A stretch of 6,032 nucleotides of DNA, from contig JAFABC010000001.1 in the NCBI GenBank assembly GCA_023426275.1, forward strand, positions 1 to 6,032, in the 5' to 3' direction. Each line of letters begins with the position of its first letter. Position 1 is the first letter of the stretch. Shown in pieces: positions 1-5,989 of the stretch. Made by a program: the position numbers and the translations under genes. The stretch is from Pseudomonadota bacterium (GTDB taxonomy: Bacteria; Desulfobacterota; Desulfovibrionia; Desulfovibrionales; Desulfovibrionaceae). Under the pieces are notes generated by a model. The model was given only the letters and a program-made list of their open reading frames with translations, was not told the DNA's origin and searched no databases.

Positions 1-108
1 GCCCCGGCCCCCGCGCCGCCCCAGGCGGCAACGCCGACGGCGGCCGGCGCGCCCCAGGCCGCGACGCCGGCTCCCACGCCGCAACCTGAAAAAAAACCGG
101 CCCAATAA
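1..108 (+). CDS. C-terminal end of an unidentified Ala/Pro-rich protein (partial)
   Basis: The frame starting at base 1 is open and ends at TAA (106-108), giving the last 35 residues of a protein whose start lies outside the window. The tail is almost entirely Ala, Pro, Gln and Thr, contains the motif PQAATP twice, and ends in a short basic stretch PEKKPAQ. Such low-complexity tails are typical of flexible linkers or periplasm-spanning ends of envelope proteins. The stop lies only 13 bases before the FlgO-like start, so the two genes are probably in one transcript. That makes an envelope or flagellum-related product plausible, but the tail alone does not identify the family. Confidence 0.7.
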   Translation, partial: APAPAPPQAATPTAAGAPQAATPAPTPQPEKKPAQ

Positions 109-116
109 CGAGGAGG
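109..116 (+). promoter_or_regulatory. Shine-Dalgarno site for the FlgO-like gene
   Basis: A GAGGAGG core ends five bases before the ATG at 122. This is a near-ideal ribosome binding site, and it fixes the start of the following gene. It sits directly after the stop codon of the upstream gene. Confidence 0.75.
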
Positions 117-121
117 CCGCC

Positions 122-775
122 ATGAAAAACGCCCTTCGCGCCCTGCCCCTGGCCCTGGCCCCGCTGCTGCTGGCGCCGCTGCTCATGGGAGCGCTGTGCC
201 GCCCGGCCGACAAGACCCCGCCCCAGTATCCCGAGGTGGCCATGGCGCTGGCCGGCGATCTCGACCGCCAGCTCGTGCCGCGCCTTGGCATGTACACCCG
301 CGACAACAGCCGTGGTCTGTACTGGGTCGTGGTCACCACGCCGGCCGATCTGAGCGACCTGGAACGGGCCTCGCCCCTGTCGCGCCTGCTCGGCCAGGAA
401 CTGTCCACGGCCTTGGTGGCCCTGGGCTACAACGTCCAGGAAATCCGCAAGGCCAGCGACATCATGTTCAGTCGCGGCCAGGGCGAGTTCGTCCTGACCC
501 GCGACGTGCGCGCCCTGGCCACGGCCAGGGCCACGGTGACGCTGGTCGTGGCCGGAACCTACGTCGTCACCCCGGGCGGCGTGCGCTTCGCCATCGAGGT
601 CATCGACGCCCGCAACAACAACATCGTGGCCGCCGCCAACCGCACCCTGCCCATGGACGCCACGGTGGGGGCGCTGGCCGGCGTCGGGGCCTCGTTTTCC
701 ACGCCCACGGTCTCGACCACCGACCCCGAGGAATTCCGCCGGGACATGATCCCCTACATGAGCCGGCACTGGTGA
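122..775 (+). CDS. FlgO-domain exported protein, probable outer-membrane lipoprotein
   Basis: This is a 217-residue protein with a hydrophobic export signal at residues 5-25 (Leu/Ala/Pro-rich). The mature part from about 45 to 180 resembles the FlgO domain: a beta strand VVVTTPADLSDL, then the ERASPLSRLLGQEL helix, the GYNVQEIR strand, the GEFVLTRDVRALA segment, and a second sheet with VVAGTYVV and VRFAIEVIDARNNNIVAAAN. In Vibrio, FlgO is an outer-membrane lipoprotein needed for full flagellar stability and motility; many bacteria carry free-standing FlgO-domain proteins of unknown role. A cysteine occurs at 26, but the preceding residues GAL are not a standard lipobox because Leu rather than Gly/Ala/Ser is at -1, so lipidation is uncertain. 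The start is set by a strong ribosome binding site. No other flagellar gene is visible here, so no flgO symbol is assigned. Family call fairly sure; cellular role not. Confidence 0.75.
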   Translation: MKNALRALPLALAPLLLAPLLMGALCRPADKTPPQYPEVAMALAGDLDRQLVPRLGMYTRDNSRGLYWVVVTTPADLSDLERASPLSRLLGQELSTALVALGYNVQEIRKASDIMFSRGQGEFVLTRDVRALATARATVTLVVAGTYVVTPGGVRFAIEVIDARNNNIVAAANRTLPMDATVGALAGVGASFSTPTVSTTDPEEFRRDMIPYMSRHW

Positions 776-777
776 GC

Positions 778-804
778 GGGCGGCCGGCTTGCCACCGGCC
801 GCCC
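778..804 (+). terminator. GC-rich hairpin after the FlgO-like gene, possible terminator
   Basis: A perfect 10-bp inverted repeat (GGGCGGCCGG / CCGGCCGCCC) with a 7-base loop CTTGCCA begins two bases after the stop codon. Its position and strength suit a transcription terminator. The sequence after it (ATCCTCTATGGTTTC) is only moderately T-rich and has no clean T-run, so intrinsic termination may be partial. Confidence 0.5.
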
Positions 805-811
805 CATCCTC

Positions 812-840
812 TATGGTTTCCGCATGGTTCGGGTACCATA
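812..840 (+). promoter_or_regulatory. Repeated ATGGTT / ACCAT motif before the response regulator, possible operator
   Basis: ATGGTT occurs at 813-818 and again at 824-829, starts 11 bases apart. The inverse ACCAT follows at 835-839, so TATGGT (812-817) and ACCATA (835-840) form an inverted pair. The cluster lies between the hairpin and the ribosome binding site of the next gene, where an operator would be expected. The motifs are short and no convincing -35/-10 pair was found, so this is suggestive only. Confidence 0.25.
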
Positions 841-852
841 AAGGATGGAATT

Positions 853-1641
853 ATGACCGATCACCGCCATGTCCTGGTCGTGGAGGACAGCCGCGTCCAG
901 GCCAAGATCATCAGCCAGCACATTGCCGCGGCCACGCCCTTCCCCACCATCGTGGTCCACACCCTGGCCGAGGCCCGCGAGGTGATGACCGAGCAGCGCG
1001 AAGCCCTGTTCGTGGCCATCCTGGACCGCAACCTGCCCGACGACGTGGACGGCGGCATCGTCTCCCTGGCCAGATCGCTTGGCGTCCCCTCGGTGGTCAT
1101 GACGGCCTCCTTTAGCGAGGAGGTGCGCCAACAGCTGCTGGCCGAAAACGTGGTCGACTACTTCGTCAAGACCATGTCCGAGATGCGGGCCATGGAGCAG
1201 CTCATCGAGCGGCTCTACAAGAACCAGTTCCTCACCGCCCTGGTCGTCGACGACTCGAAACTGTTTCGGACGCGCCTGAAAGCCCTGCTGGAAAGCCTCA
1301 ACCTCCACGTGCTGGAGGCCGGGGACGGCCGGGAGGCCCTGGACGTGCTCGGGAGCCATGACGACGTGAGCCTCATGGTCACCGACTACAACATGCCCCG
1401 GCTCGACGGTTTCGGCCTGATCGAGGAAATCCGCACCAGCCGGGCCAAGGACCAGCTCGCCATCATCGGCGTGTCGGCCGAGGACGGCGGGCAGACCGTC
1501 AAATTCCTCAAGGTCGGGGCCAACGACTTCCTGGTCAAGCCCGTGCAGGTCGAGGAATGCGTCTGCCGGGTCAACCAGCAGCTCGACATGCTGGAAATCC
1601 TGGCCAATTACCGGGCGCTGTGCGCACAGGCAGGCAAGTAG
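853..1641 (+). CDS. Response regulator with two tandem receiver domains and no output domain
   Basis: The protein has 262 residues. The first receiver spans about 5-122, with acidic pair E11/D12, phospho-acceptor D58, T84 and K106. The second spans about 127-247, with D133/D134, D178 in the MVTDYNMPRLDG motif, S208 and K229 followed by Pro. Both therefore keep the full set of residues used for phosphorylation and switching. The junction (LIERLYKNQFLTALVVDDS) and the end (RVNQQLDMLEILANY) look like those of REC-REC-GGDEF diguanylate cyclases, but the chain ends about 15 residues after the second receiver and no GGDEF domain follows. It could act by binding a partner, by receiving phosphate in a relay, or as a phosphate sink. 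No histidine kinase is encoded in the window. The start at ATG 853 has AAGGA at 841-845, seven bases upstream. The open frame continues far upstream, but that part overlaps the FlgO-like gene and has no receiver sequence. pbpC begins eight bases after the stop. Confidence 0.85.
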   Translation: MTDHRHVLVVEDSRVQAKIISQHIAAATPFPTIVVHTLAEAREVMTEQREALFVAILDRNLPDDVDGGIVSLARSLGVPSVVMTASFSEEVRQQLLAENVVDYFVKTMSEMRAMEQLIERLYKNQFLTALVVDDSKLFRTRLKALLESLNLHVLEAGDGREALDVLGSHDDVSLMVTDYNMPRLDGFGLIEEIRTSRAKDQLAIIGVSAEDGGQTVKFLKVGANDFLVKPVQVEECVCRVNQQLDMLEILANYRALCAQAGK

Positions 1642-1649
1642 CCGCCGGC

Positions 1650-3968
1650 ATGTCCCGCCGGCGTGTGGCGGTCGTCGCGGCCGCGACCGCCCTGCTCGCG
1701 CTGCTGGTCGCCCTGGCCGGCCTGTGGTGGGCCACGCGCCGCCCGCCCTTTCCCCTGGCCGTCCTGTCGCCTCCGGGGGCAACGGTCGTGGCCGCCCGAA
1801 ACGGCGCGCCGCTGCGTCTCTATCTCGCCCCGGACGAGGCCTGGCGCTTTCCCACGCGCCTGCCGGCCATCGCCCCGGTTTTGCCCCGGCTGGTCATCGC
1901 GGCCGAGGACCAGCGCTTTCGCCGGCATCCCGGCGTCGATCCCCTGGCCATCGTCCGGGCGGCCGTGTCCAACCTGCTGGCCGGGCACGTCGTTTCCGGC
2001 GGCTCCACCATCACCATGCAGCTGGCCCGGCTGGCCCGGCCGCGCGAGCGCACGCTGGCCGCCAAATGCCGCGAGGCCCTGGCCGCCCTGGCCCTGGAAC
2101 GCCGCCTGTCCAAGGACGCCATCCTGGAGCGCTACCTCAACATGGCCCCCTACGGCGGCAACATCGTGGGCGTGGGCGCGGCCAGCCTGCGCTATTTCGG
2201 CAAGACGCCGGACCGGCTGTCCCTGGCCGAGGCCGCCCTGCTGGCCGTGGTGCCGCGCGCGCCAAACACCCTGGACCCCATCACGCATCCGCGCGCGGCC
2301 AAAAAGGCGCGAAACGCGCTGCTGACCGCCCTGGCCAGGCGCGGCGTCATCGACGCCGGACAGGCCAGGGCGGCCATGGCCGCGCCCCTGCCCCGGCGTC
2401 TGGTCGAACTCCCCTTTCACGCCCCGCATTTTTGCGACATGGCCCGGGCGGCGGCGGGCAAGGCCACGCGAATCAACACCACGCTCGATCCGGCCCTGCA
2501 ACAGGCGGTGGAAAACATCCTGGCCGGACGCAAAAGCGCCCTGGCCGCCCAGGGTATCGGGGCGGTGGCCGCCGTGGTCCTCGACGCCCAATCCCGCGAA
2601 ATCCTGGCCCTGGTCGGGTCCACGGATTTTTTCGGCGACACCCGCTTCGGCCAGATCAACGGCGCGACCATCCACCGCTCGCCCGGCTCGACCCTCAAGC
2701 CCTTTCTCTACGCCATGGCCATCGACGAAGGGCGCATCTTTCCCGAAAGCCGGCTCCTCGACGTGCCCACCTCCTTTGCCGGCTACAGCCCCAAAAACTA
2801 CGACGGCCATTTTCGCGGCCGGGTGACCACGGAGCAGGCGCTGGTGGCCTCGCTCAACGTGCCGGCGGTGCGGCTGCTGCACAGCGTGGGGCCGCAGCCC
2901 TTTCTCGACCTGCTCCACCGGGGCGGCCTTTCCGGCCTGGACAAGCCGGCCGCCCATTACGGGCTGTCGCTCATCCTCGGCGGCGGCGAGGTGACCCTCG
3001 TCAATCTGGTCAACGCCTACGCCGATCTGGCCAGCCTCGGCGAACACCGTCCGGTCCGGCTCCTGGCCGGCCCGCCCGGCCCGGCCACCCGGCTCTATTC
3101 ACCCGAGGCCGGCGCCATGGTCACCTCCATGCTGACCAAGCTGGAGCGCCCCGACCTGCCCACCTCCTGGCAACGGGCCCTGGCCGTGCCGGCCGTGGCC
3201 TGGAAGACCGGCACCTCCTACGGCCACCGCGACGCCTGGGCCGTGGGCTACAGCGCCGACCGGGTCATCGGCGTCTGGGTCGGCAACATGGACGGCACGC
3301 CGGTCACGGGCATTTCCGGGGCGGTCCACGCCGGCCCCATCCTGTTCGAGCTGTTCCGGGCCGTGGAGCCCCACGGCTCGCGGCTGGCCGTGCCGTCCTG
3401 GTGCAATATCCGCGAAGTGGAAGTCTGCGCCGACAGCCGGCAGCTGCCGGGGCCGGACTGCCCCCGGCGCGTGACGGCCCACATCATTCCCGGGGTGACG
3501 CGCCTTGTCCCCTGCCCCGTCCACCGCCGCCAGTTCGTGGATGCCGTCACGGGCCGCACCCTCGCCGGCGACTGTCTGGCCAGCCATGCGGCCAAATCCG
3601 TGGTCATCCCCCACTATCCGGCCGCGCTCACCTCCTGGTGGCGGACCGCCGGCATCGCCTTCGAGGCCCCGCCCCCGCCGGAACCGGGCTGCGGCGCGCC
3701 AACCGGCCAGGGGCCGCGCATCATCTCGCCGAGCCCGGCCACGCCCTACATCGTGCGCCGCGACGCCCCGGCCGCGTTCCAACAAATCGCCCTGACCGCC
3801 GACACCCCGGCCGACAGCCATCGACTTTCCTGGTATGTGGACGGGAAGCTGACCGCCCAGGGCGCTCCGGACGAGCGTCTGTTCTGGCAACCAACCCCCG
3901 GCCGGCGGCGGTTCGTCTGCGTGGACGACCTGGGCCGTTTTGACGCCGTGACCGTACGGGTCGAATAA
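1650..3968 (+). CDS. pbpC: Penicillin-binding protein 1C (bifunctional glycosyltransferase/transpeptidase)
   Basis: This 772-residue class A penicillin-binding protein is close in length to E. coli PbpC (about 770). It has a basic start and a membrane anchor at about 6-28, placing the rest in the periplasm. The GT51 glycosyltransferase domain (about 45-250) shows the AAEDQRFRRHPG motif with catalytic E86, the GGSTITMQLARL motif at 117-128, the KxxE motif with E142, and RYLNMAPYGGNIVG. This domain polymerises lipid II into glycan strands. The transpeptidase domain (about 300-570) has S347-T-L-K350 as the acylation motif, S401-L-N403 and K519-T-G-T522. A Cys-containing linker (CADSRQLPGPDCP, CPVHRR) and a C-terminal domain at about 685-770 match the PbpC-specific BiPBP_C region. 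In E. coli pbpC neighbours the alpha-2-macroglobulin gene yfhM; no such gene is present here. The ribosome binding site is weak (AGGCAGG at 1628-1634, inside the upstream gene), and the 8-base gap suggests translational coupling. GTG at 1665 is an alternative start. Confidence 0.95.
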   Translation: MSRRRVAVVAAATALLALLVALAGLWWATRRPPFPLAVLSPPGATVVAARNGAPLRLYLAPDEAWRFPTRLPAIAPVLPRLVIAAEDQRFRRHPGVDPLAIVRAAVSNLLAGHVVSGGSTITMQLARLARPRERTLAAKCREALAALALERRLSKDAILERYLNMAPYGGNIVGVGAASLRYFGKTPDRLSLAEAALLAVVPRAPNTLDPITHPRAAKKARNALLTALARRGVIDAGQARAAMAAPLPRRLVELPFHAPHFCDMARAAAGKATRINTTLDPALQQAVENILAGRKSALAAQGIGAVAAVVLDAQSREILALVGSTDFFGDTRFGQINGATIHRSPGSTLKPFLYAMAIDEGRIFPESRLLDVPTSFAGYSPKNYDGHFRGRVTTEQALVASLNVPAVRLLHSVGPQPFLDLLHRGGLSGLDKPAAHYGLSLILGGGEVTLVNLVNAYADLASLGEHRPVRLLAGPPGPATRLYSPEAGAMVTSMLTKLERPDLPTSWQRALAVPAVAWKTGTSYGHRDAWAVGYSADRVIGVWVGNMDGTPVTGISGAVHAGPILFELFRAVEPHGSRLAVPSWCNIREVEVCADSRQLPGPDCPRRVTAHIIPGVTRLVPCPVHRRQFVDAVTGRTLAGDCLASHAAKSVVIPHYPAALTSWWRTAGIAFEAPPPPEPGCGAPTGQGPRIISPSPATPYIVRRDAPAAFQQIALTADTPADSHRLSWYVDGKLTAQGAPDERLFWQPTPGRRRFVCVDDLGRFDAVTVRVE

Positions 3969-3970
3969 GC

Positions 3971-3977
3971 AAGGAGG
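3971..3977 (+). promoter_or_regulatory. Shine-Dalgarno site for the thiamine-binding gene
   Basis: AAGGAGG lies nine bases before the ATG at 3987 and just after the pbpC stop. It is a full-strength site, much stronger than that of pbpC, so the small downstream protein could be made at a higher level from the same mRNA. Confidence 0.7.
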
Positions 3978-3986
3978 AAACAAGCA

Positions 3987-4280
3987 ATGAGTGCGCTTCT
4001 GGATCTTTCCATCTATCCCGTGGACAAGGGCGAAAGCCTTTCGCCCTACGTGGCCAGGGCCGTGCGCATCGTCAAGGAAAGCGGCCTGCCCTACGTCTTT
4101 TCCCCCATGTCCACGAGCTTCGAGGGCGAATGGGACGAGGTGTTGGCCGTGGTCACCCGCTGCAAGGAAGCCATGGAAAAGGACTGCAACCGCATCCAGG
4201 TGATCATGCGCGTGGACCTGCGCAAGGGAGCCACCAACCGGATCAAGGGCAAAATCCGCTCCGTCGAGGAAAAACTGTAG
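3987..4280 (+). CDS. MTH1187-family thiamine-binding protein (DUF77 / YkoF-like)
   Basis: The 97-residue product matches the MTH1187/YkoF family along its whole length. It has the N-terminal strand LLDLSIYPVDKGESLSPYVARAV, the helix AVRIVKESGLPY, the PMSTSFEGEWDEVLAVV segment, a strand IQVIMRVDLRKG, and the C-terminal KGKIRSVEEKL. Family members are small cytoplasmic ferredoxin-fold proteins that assemble into oligomers and are annotated as binding thiamine or a related pyrimidine; their cellular task is poorly defined. There is no signal peptide. It follows pbpC by 18 bases, which suggests a shared transcript, but no functional link to peptidoglycan is evident. No thiamine riboswitch was recognised upstream. 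Start choice is firm because of the strong ribosome binding site. Confidence 0.88.
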   Translation: MSALLDLSIYPVDKGESLSPYVARAVRIVKESGLPYVFSPMSTSFEGEWDEVLAVVTRCKEAMEKDCNRIQVIMRVDLRKGATNRIKGKIRSVEEKL

Positions 4281-4305
4281 CGACAGGCCGCACTGTCCGC
4301 GACCG

Positions 4306-4334
4306 TTGCCAAGGCGCGAGGCCGAGGGTACACG
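4306..4334 (+). promoter_or_regulatory. Weak candidate promoter in the 4281-4429 intergenic region
   Basis: TTGCCA (4306-4311, five of six matches to TTGACA) is followed after 17 bases by TACACG (4329-4334), which matches the -10 consensus at only three positions. It could start transcription of the membrane protein gene, but it lies before the strong hairpin at 4366-4391, so such a transcript would have to read through it. Low confidence. Confidence 0.2.
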
Positions 4335-4365
4335 AAAAGGACATGTGACACTTGCCGTCATGCCC

Positions 4366-4391
4366 GGCCCGGTCCTCCCCCGGACCGGGCC
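4366..4391 (+). terminator. GC-rich hairpin after the pbpC cluster, possible terminator
   Basis: A perfect 10-bp inverted repeat (GGCCCGGTCC / GGACCGGGCC) encloses a 6-base loop TCCCCC. It lies about 85 bases after the stop of the thiamine-binding gene and 38 bases before the next start. No T-run follows (CCGTCGTCC), so it may be a weak or Rho-assisted terminator, or a structured leader or RNA-stabilising element for the next gene. Confidence 0.4.
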
Positions 4392-4429
4392 CCGTCGTCC
4401 ATCACCAGACAACCGCCGAGGAGCGCACC

Positions 4430-5161
4430 ATGTTCAACCAGTTGGCCCATGTGGACATGAGCATATACGTTCAGACCGTCTTGTTTATCATCTTCATGAT
4501 GGGCATGCTGCGCTTACAGTGGAAAATAGGCTCGGTGGCGCATTTACTTGCCAGCAGCGTGCGCTACGTCCTGTTGCTGCTGGTATTCACCTACCTCTTT
4601 CTCAACTGGGCCAGCGACGTCAACCCGAGCCTGCGCAACAGCAGTCTCATCATCATGACGTTCATCAACATCTACATGTTCTGGCACCTCATCGTCAGCG
4701 CCCTGGAGTTGCCCTATCGCAAAGCCCTTGCCAACTGCGTGGAAGGCCTGTGCACGGCCACCGATCTGGAACGGGTCTTTTCCACGGGCAAGCGGTTCTA
4801 CAAATTCCGCTATTTCTGGGCGTCCCTGACCAGTGGCACCACGCCCTGGCGCTTTTTGCGCGGCATGTCCGCCGAACGGACTCGCGACGACCTGCACCGG
4901 GTGTTCGTCAGCCTGGACCCCAAGGCCTCGGTTTTCGGCGCGAGCCTGTACGCCCACTTTTTGCGCTATCAACTCGACGCGGACAAAAAGCTGTCCGCCG
5001 AAGCCAAGGCCGAATGCGGCCGGTTCATCGGCACCCTGGACTCCAATGCCTGGATCGAGGAAAAAACGGGCGAGTTTCTCAACAATCTCCTGACCGCCCC
5101 CGAGGCGTTGCAGGAAAGCGGACTCAAGGCGATGCTCAAGGATTCCGGCAAGCTGGCCTAG
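4430..5161 (+). CDS. Unrecognised integral membrane protein with three N-terminal helices
   Basis: I do not recognise this 243-residue protein. It has three predicted membrane segments at about 12-30, 45-62 and 71-92, and then a soluble part from about 95 to the end. The soluble part has aromatic and basic stretches (KRFYKFRYFW at 121-130, PWRFLRG), charged helices, and a helical C-terminus. By the positive-inside rule, the basic residues after helix 3 (YRKAL) and in the tail favour a cytoplasmic soluble domain. There is no signal peptide and no catalytic motif that I can name. The start at 4430 is set by GAGGAG at 4418-4423, six bases upstream; an in-frame ATG at 4352 would add a Pro-rich stretch encoded by the hairpin and is unlikely. 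The first 50 or so codons include ATA twice, TTA twice, and GTT, GTA and CTT, which are scarce in the neighbouring genes. The amidase gene follows 41 bases downstream. Confidence 0.8.
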   Translation: MFNQLAHVDMSIYVQTVLFIIFMMGMLRLQWKIGSVAHLLASSVRYVLLLLVFTYLFLNWASDVNPSLRNSSLIIMTFINIYMFWHLIVSALELPYRKALANCVEGLCTATDLERVFSTGKRFYKFRYFWASLTSGTTPWRFLRGMSAERTRDDLHRVFVSLDPKASVFGASLYAHFLRYQLDADKKLSAEAKAECGRFIGTLDSNAWIEEKTGEFLNNLLTAPEALQESGLKAMLKDSGKLA

Positions 5162-5202
5162 GGCCATTGCCGAGGATCAACGCACCAACAGGCGGGTCGG
5201 GG

Positions 5203-5973
5203 ATGGGCCGCGCGCACCTTGCCGCCCGCCGGCTCGGGCCGCTGTTCCTGCTGCTGGCGGCGACGCTTTTTCCCGGCGTCGCCCCGGCCCGCTGTCTGCC
5301 GCAACAACTGGCCGTGGCCGTGGACGCCGGTCATGGCCCCCGCCGCTCCGGGGCGGTCAGCGCCACCGGCGTGCCGGAATACGTCTTCAACCTGCGCCTC
5401 GCCCAACAGATCGTCGCCGCCTTGCACGCGGCCGGCTTTCCCAAAGCCTTCCTGCTCGATCCCGTGGGCAGGGACCTGTCCCCCCGGGCCAGGGCGGCCA
5501 GGGCCAACGCCGCCGAAGCCGGCCTGCTCCTGTCCATCCACCATGATTCGGTCCAGCCGCAATTCCTGCAAGCCATGACCGTCGCCGGCGCGACCCGGCG
5601 CTTTTGCGACTTGTTTGCCGGCTATTCGGTCTTTTACTCCGACAGAAATACCCGGGCGGCAGCCAGCCTCGCCCTGGCCCGCCGCATCGGTCAGGAACTC
5701 ACCGCCGCCGGCCTGTCCTTCACCCGGCATCACGCCGCTGACATCCCCGGCGAGCGCCGCCCCCTCGTGGACGATGTCGCGGGCGTCTCCCGCTACGACG
5801 GCTTGGCCGTGCTGGCCGGGGCGCGGATGCCGGCCGTGCTGGTGGAAGCGGGCGTCATCGTCAACCGCCAGGAGGAAGCCGCACTGGGCACCCCGGCCCG
5901 ACAACAAAAAACCGCCCGGGCCATCGCCCAGGCGGTGCGAAACTGGTGCGCCGCGCCCCGCGTAAAAGAATGA
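5203..5973 (+). CDS. Exported N-acetylmuramoyl-L-alanine amidase (Amidase_3 family)
   Basis: This 256-residue protein has a cleavable signal peptide: a basic start, a hydrophobic core at about 11-23, and a likely cut after APA at 27-29. The mature protein is essentially one Amidase_3 catalytic domain. Zinc ligands are H44 in VDAGHG, E59 in TGVPEYVFNL and H113 in SIHHDS; the catalytic glutamate is E215 in VLVEAGVIVN. The enzyme is expected to cut the bond between muramic acid and the stem peptide in the periplasm. It lacks the AMIN localisation domain of E. coli AmiC and any LysM or SPOR domain. The usual SIHAD/N motif is SIHHD here. The start ATG has AGGCGGG at 5190-5196, six bases upstream. 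The frame is open back to 4306, but that part overlaps the preceding gene, and the signal peptide supports 5203. No ami symbol is given because the subtype cannot be decided from sequence alone. Confidence 0.9.
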   Translation: MGRAHLAARRLGPLFLLLAATLFPGVAPARCLPQQLAVAVDAGHGPRRSGAVSATGVPEYVFNLRLAQQIVAALHAAGFPKAFLLDPVGRDLSPRARAARANAAEAGLLLSIHHDSVQPQFLQAMTVAGATRRFCDLFAGYSVFYSDRNTRAAASLALARRIGQELTAAGLSFTRHHAADIPGERRPLVDDVAGVSRYDGLAVLAGARMPAVLVEAGVIVNRQEEAALGTPARQQKTARAIAQAVRNWCAAPRVKE

Positions 5974-5989
5974 AAGACGCCTCCGGCGG

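Noticed and set aside
196..852. A long N-terminal extension of the response regulator frame
   Set aside because: It overlaps the FlgO-like gene in another frame. The receiver domain starts right after ATG 853, which has its own ribosome binding site.
811..1782. A 323-codon open frame on the - strand opposite the response regulator
   Set aside because: It has low-complexity Gly/His/Asp/Val composition typical of antisense frames in GC-rich genes, and no motif or ribosome binding site was found.
1608..3047. A 479-codon open frame on the - strand opposite pbpC
   Set aside because: It is a GC-driven antisense shadow with low-complexity Gly/Gln/Val/Asp composition and no recognisable motif.
1724..3943. 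A 739-codon open frame on the + strand inside pbpC, in another frame
   Set aside because: Its translation is rich in Arg, Gly, Pro and His with no domain, as expected for an off-frame reading of GC-rich sequence. The pbpC frame has all catalytic motifs.
3961..3990. A thiamine (TPP) riboswitch before the thiamine-binding gene
   Set aside because: The gap to pbpC is only 18 bases and is filled by the ribosome binding site, and no TPP-box sequence was recognised.
3099..4412. A 437-codon open frame on the - strand across the end of pbpC and the thiamine-binding gene
   Set aside because: It crosses two well-supported + genes and a hairpin, and its composition is that of a shadow frame.
4306..5202. 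A long N-terminal extension of the amidase frame
   Set aside because: It overlaps the whole membrane protein gene, has shadow-like composition, and would bury the clear signal peptide beginning at 5203.
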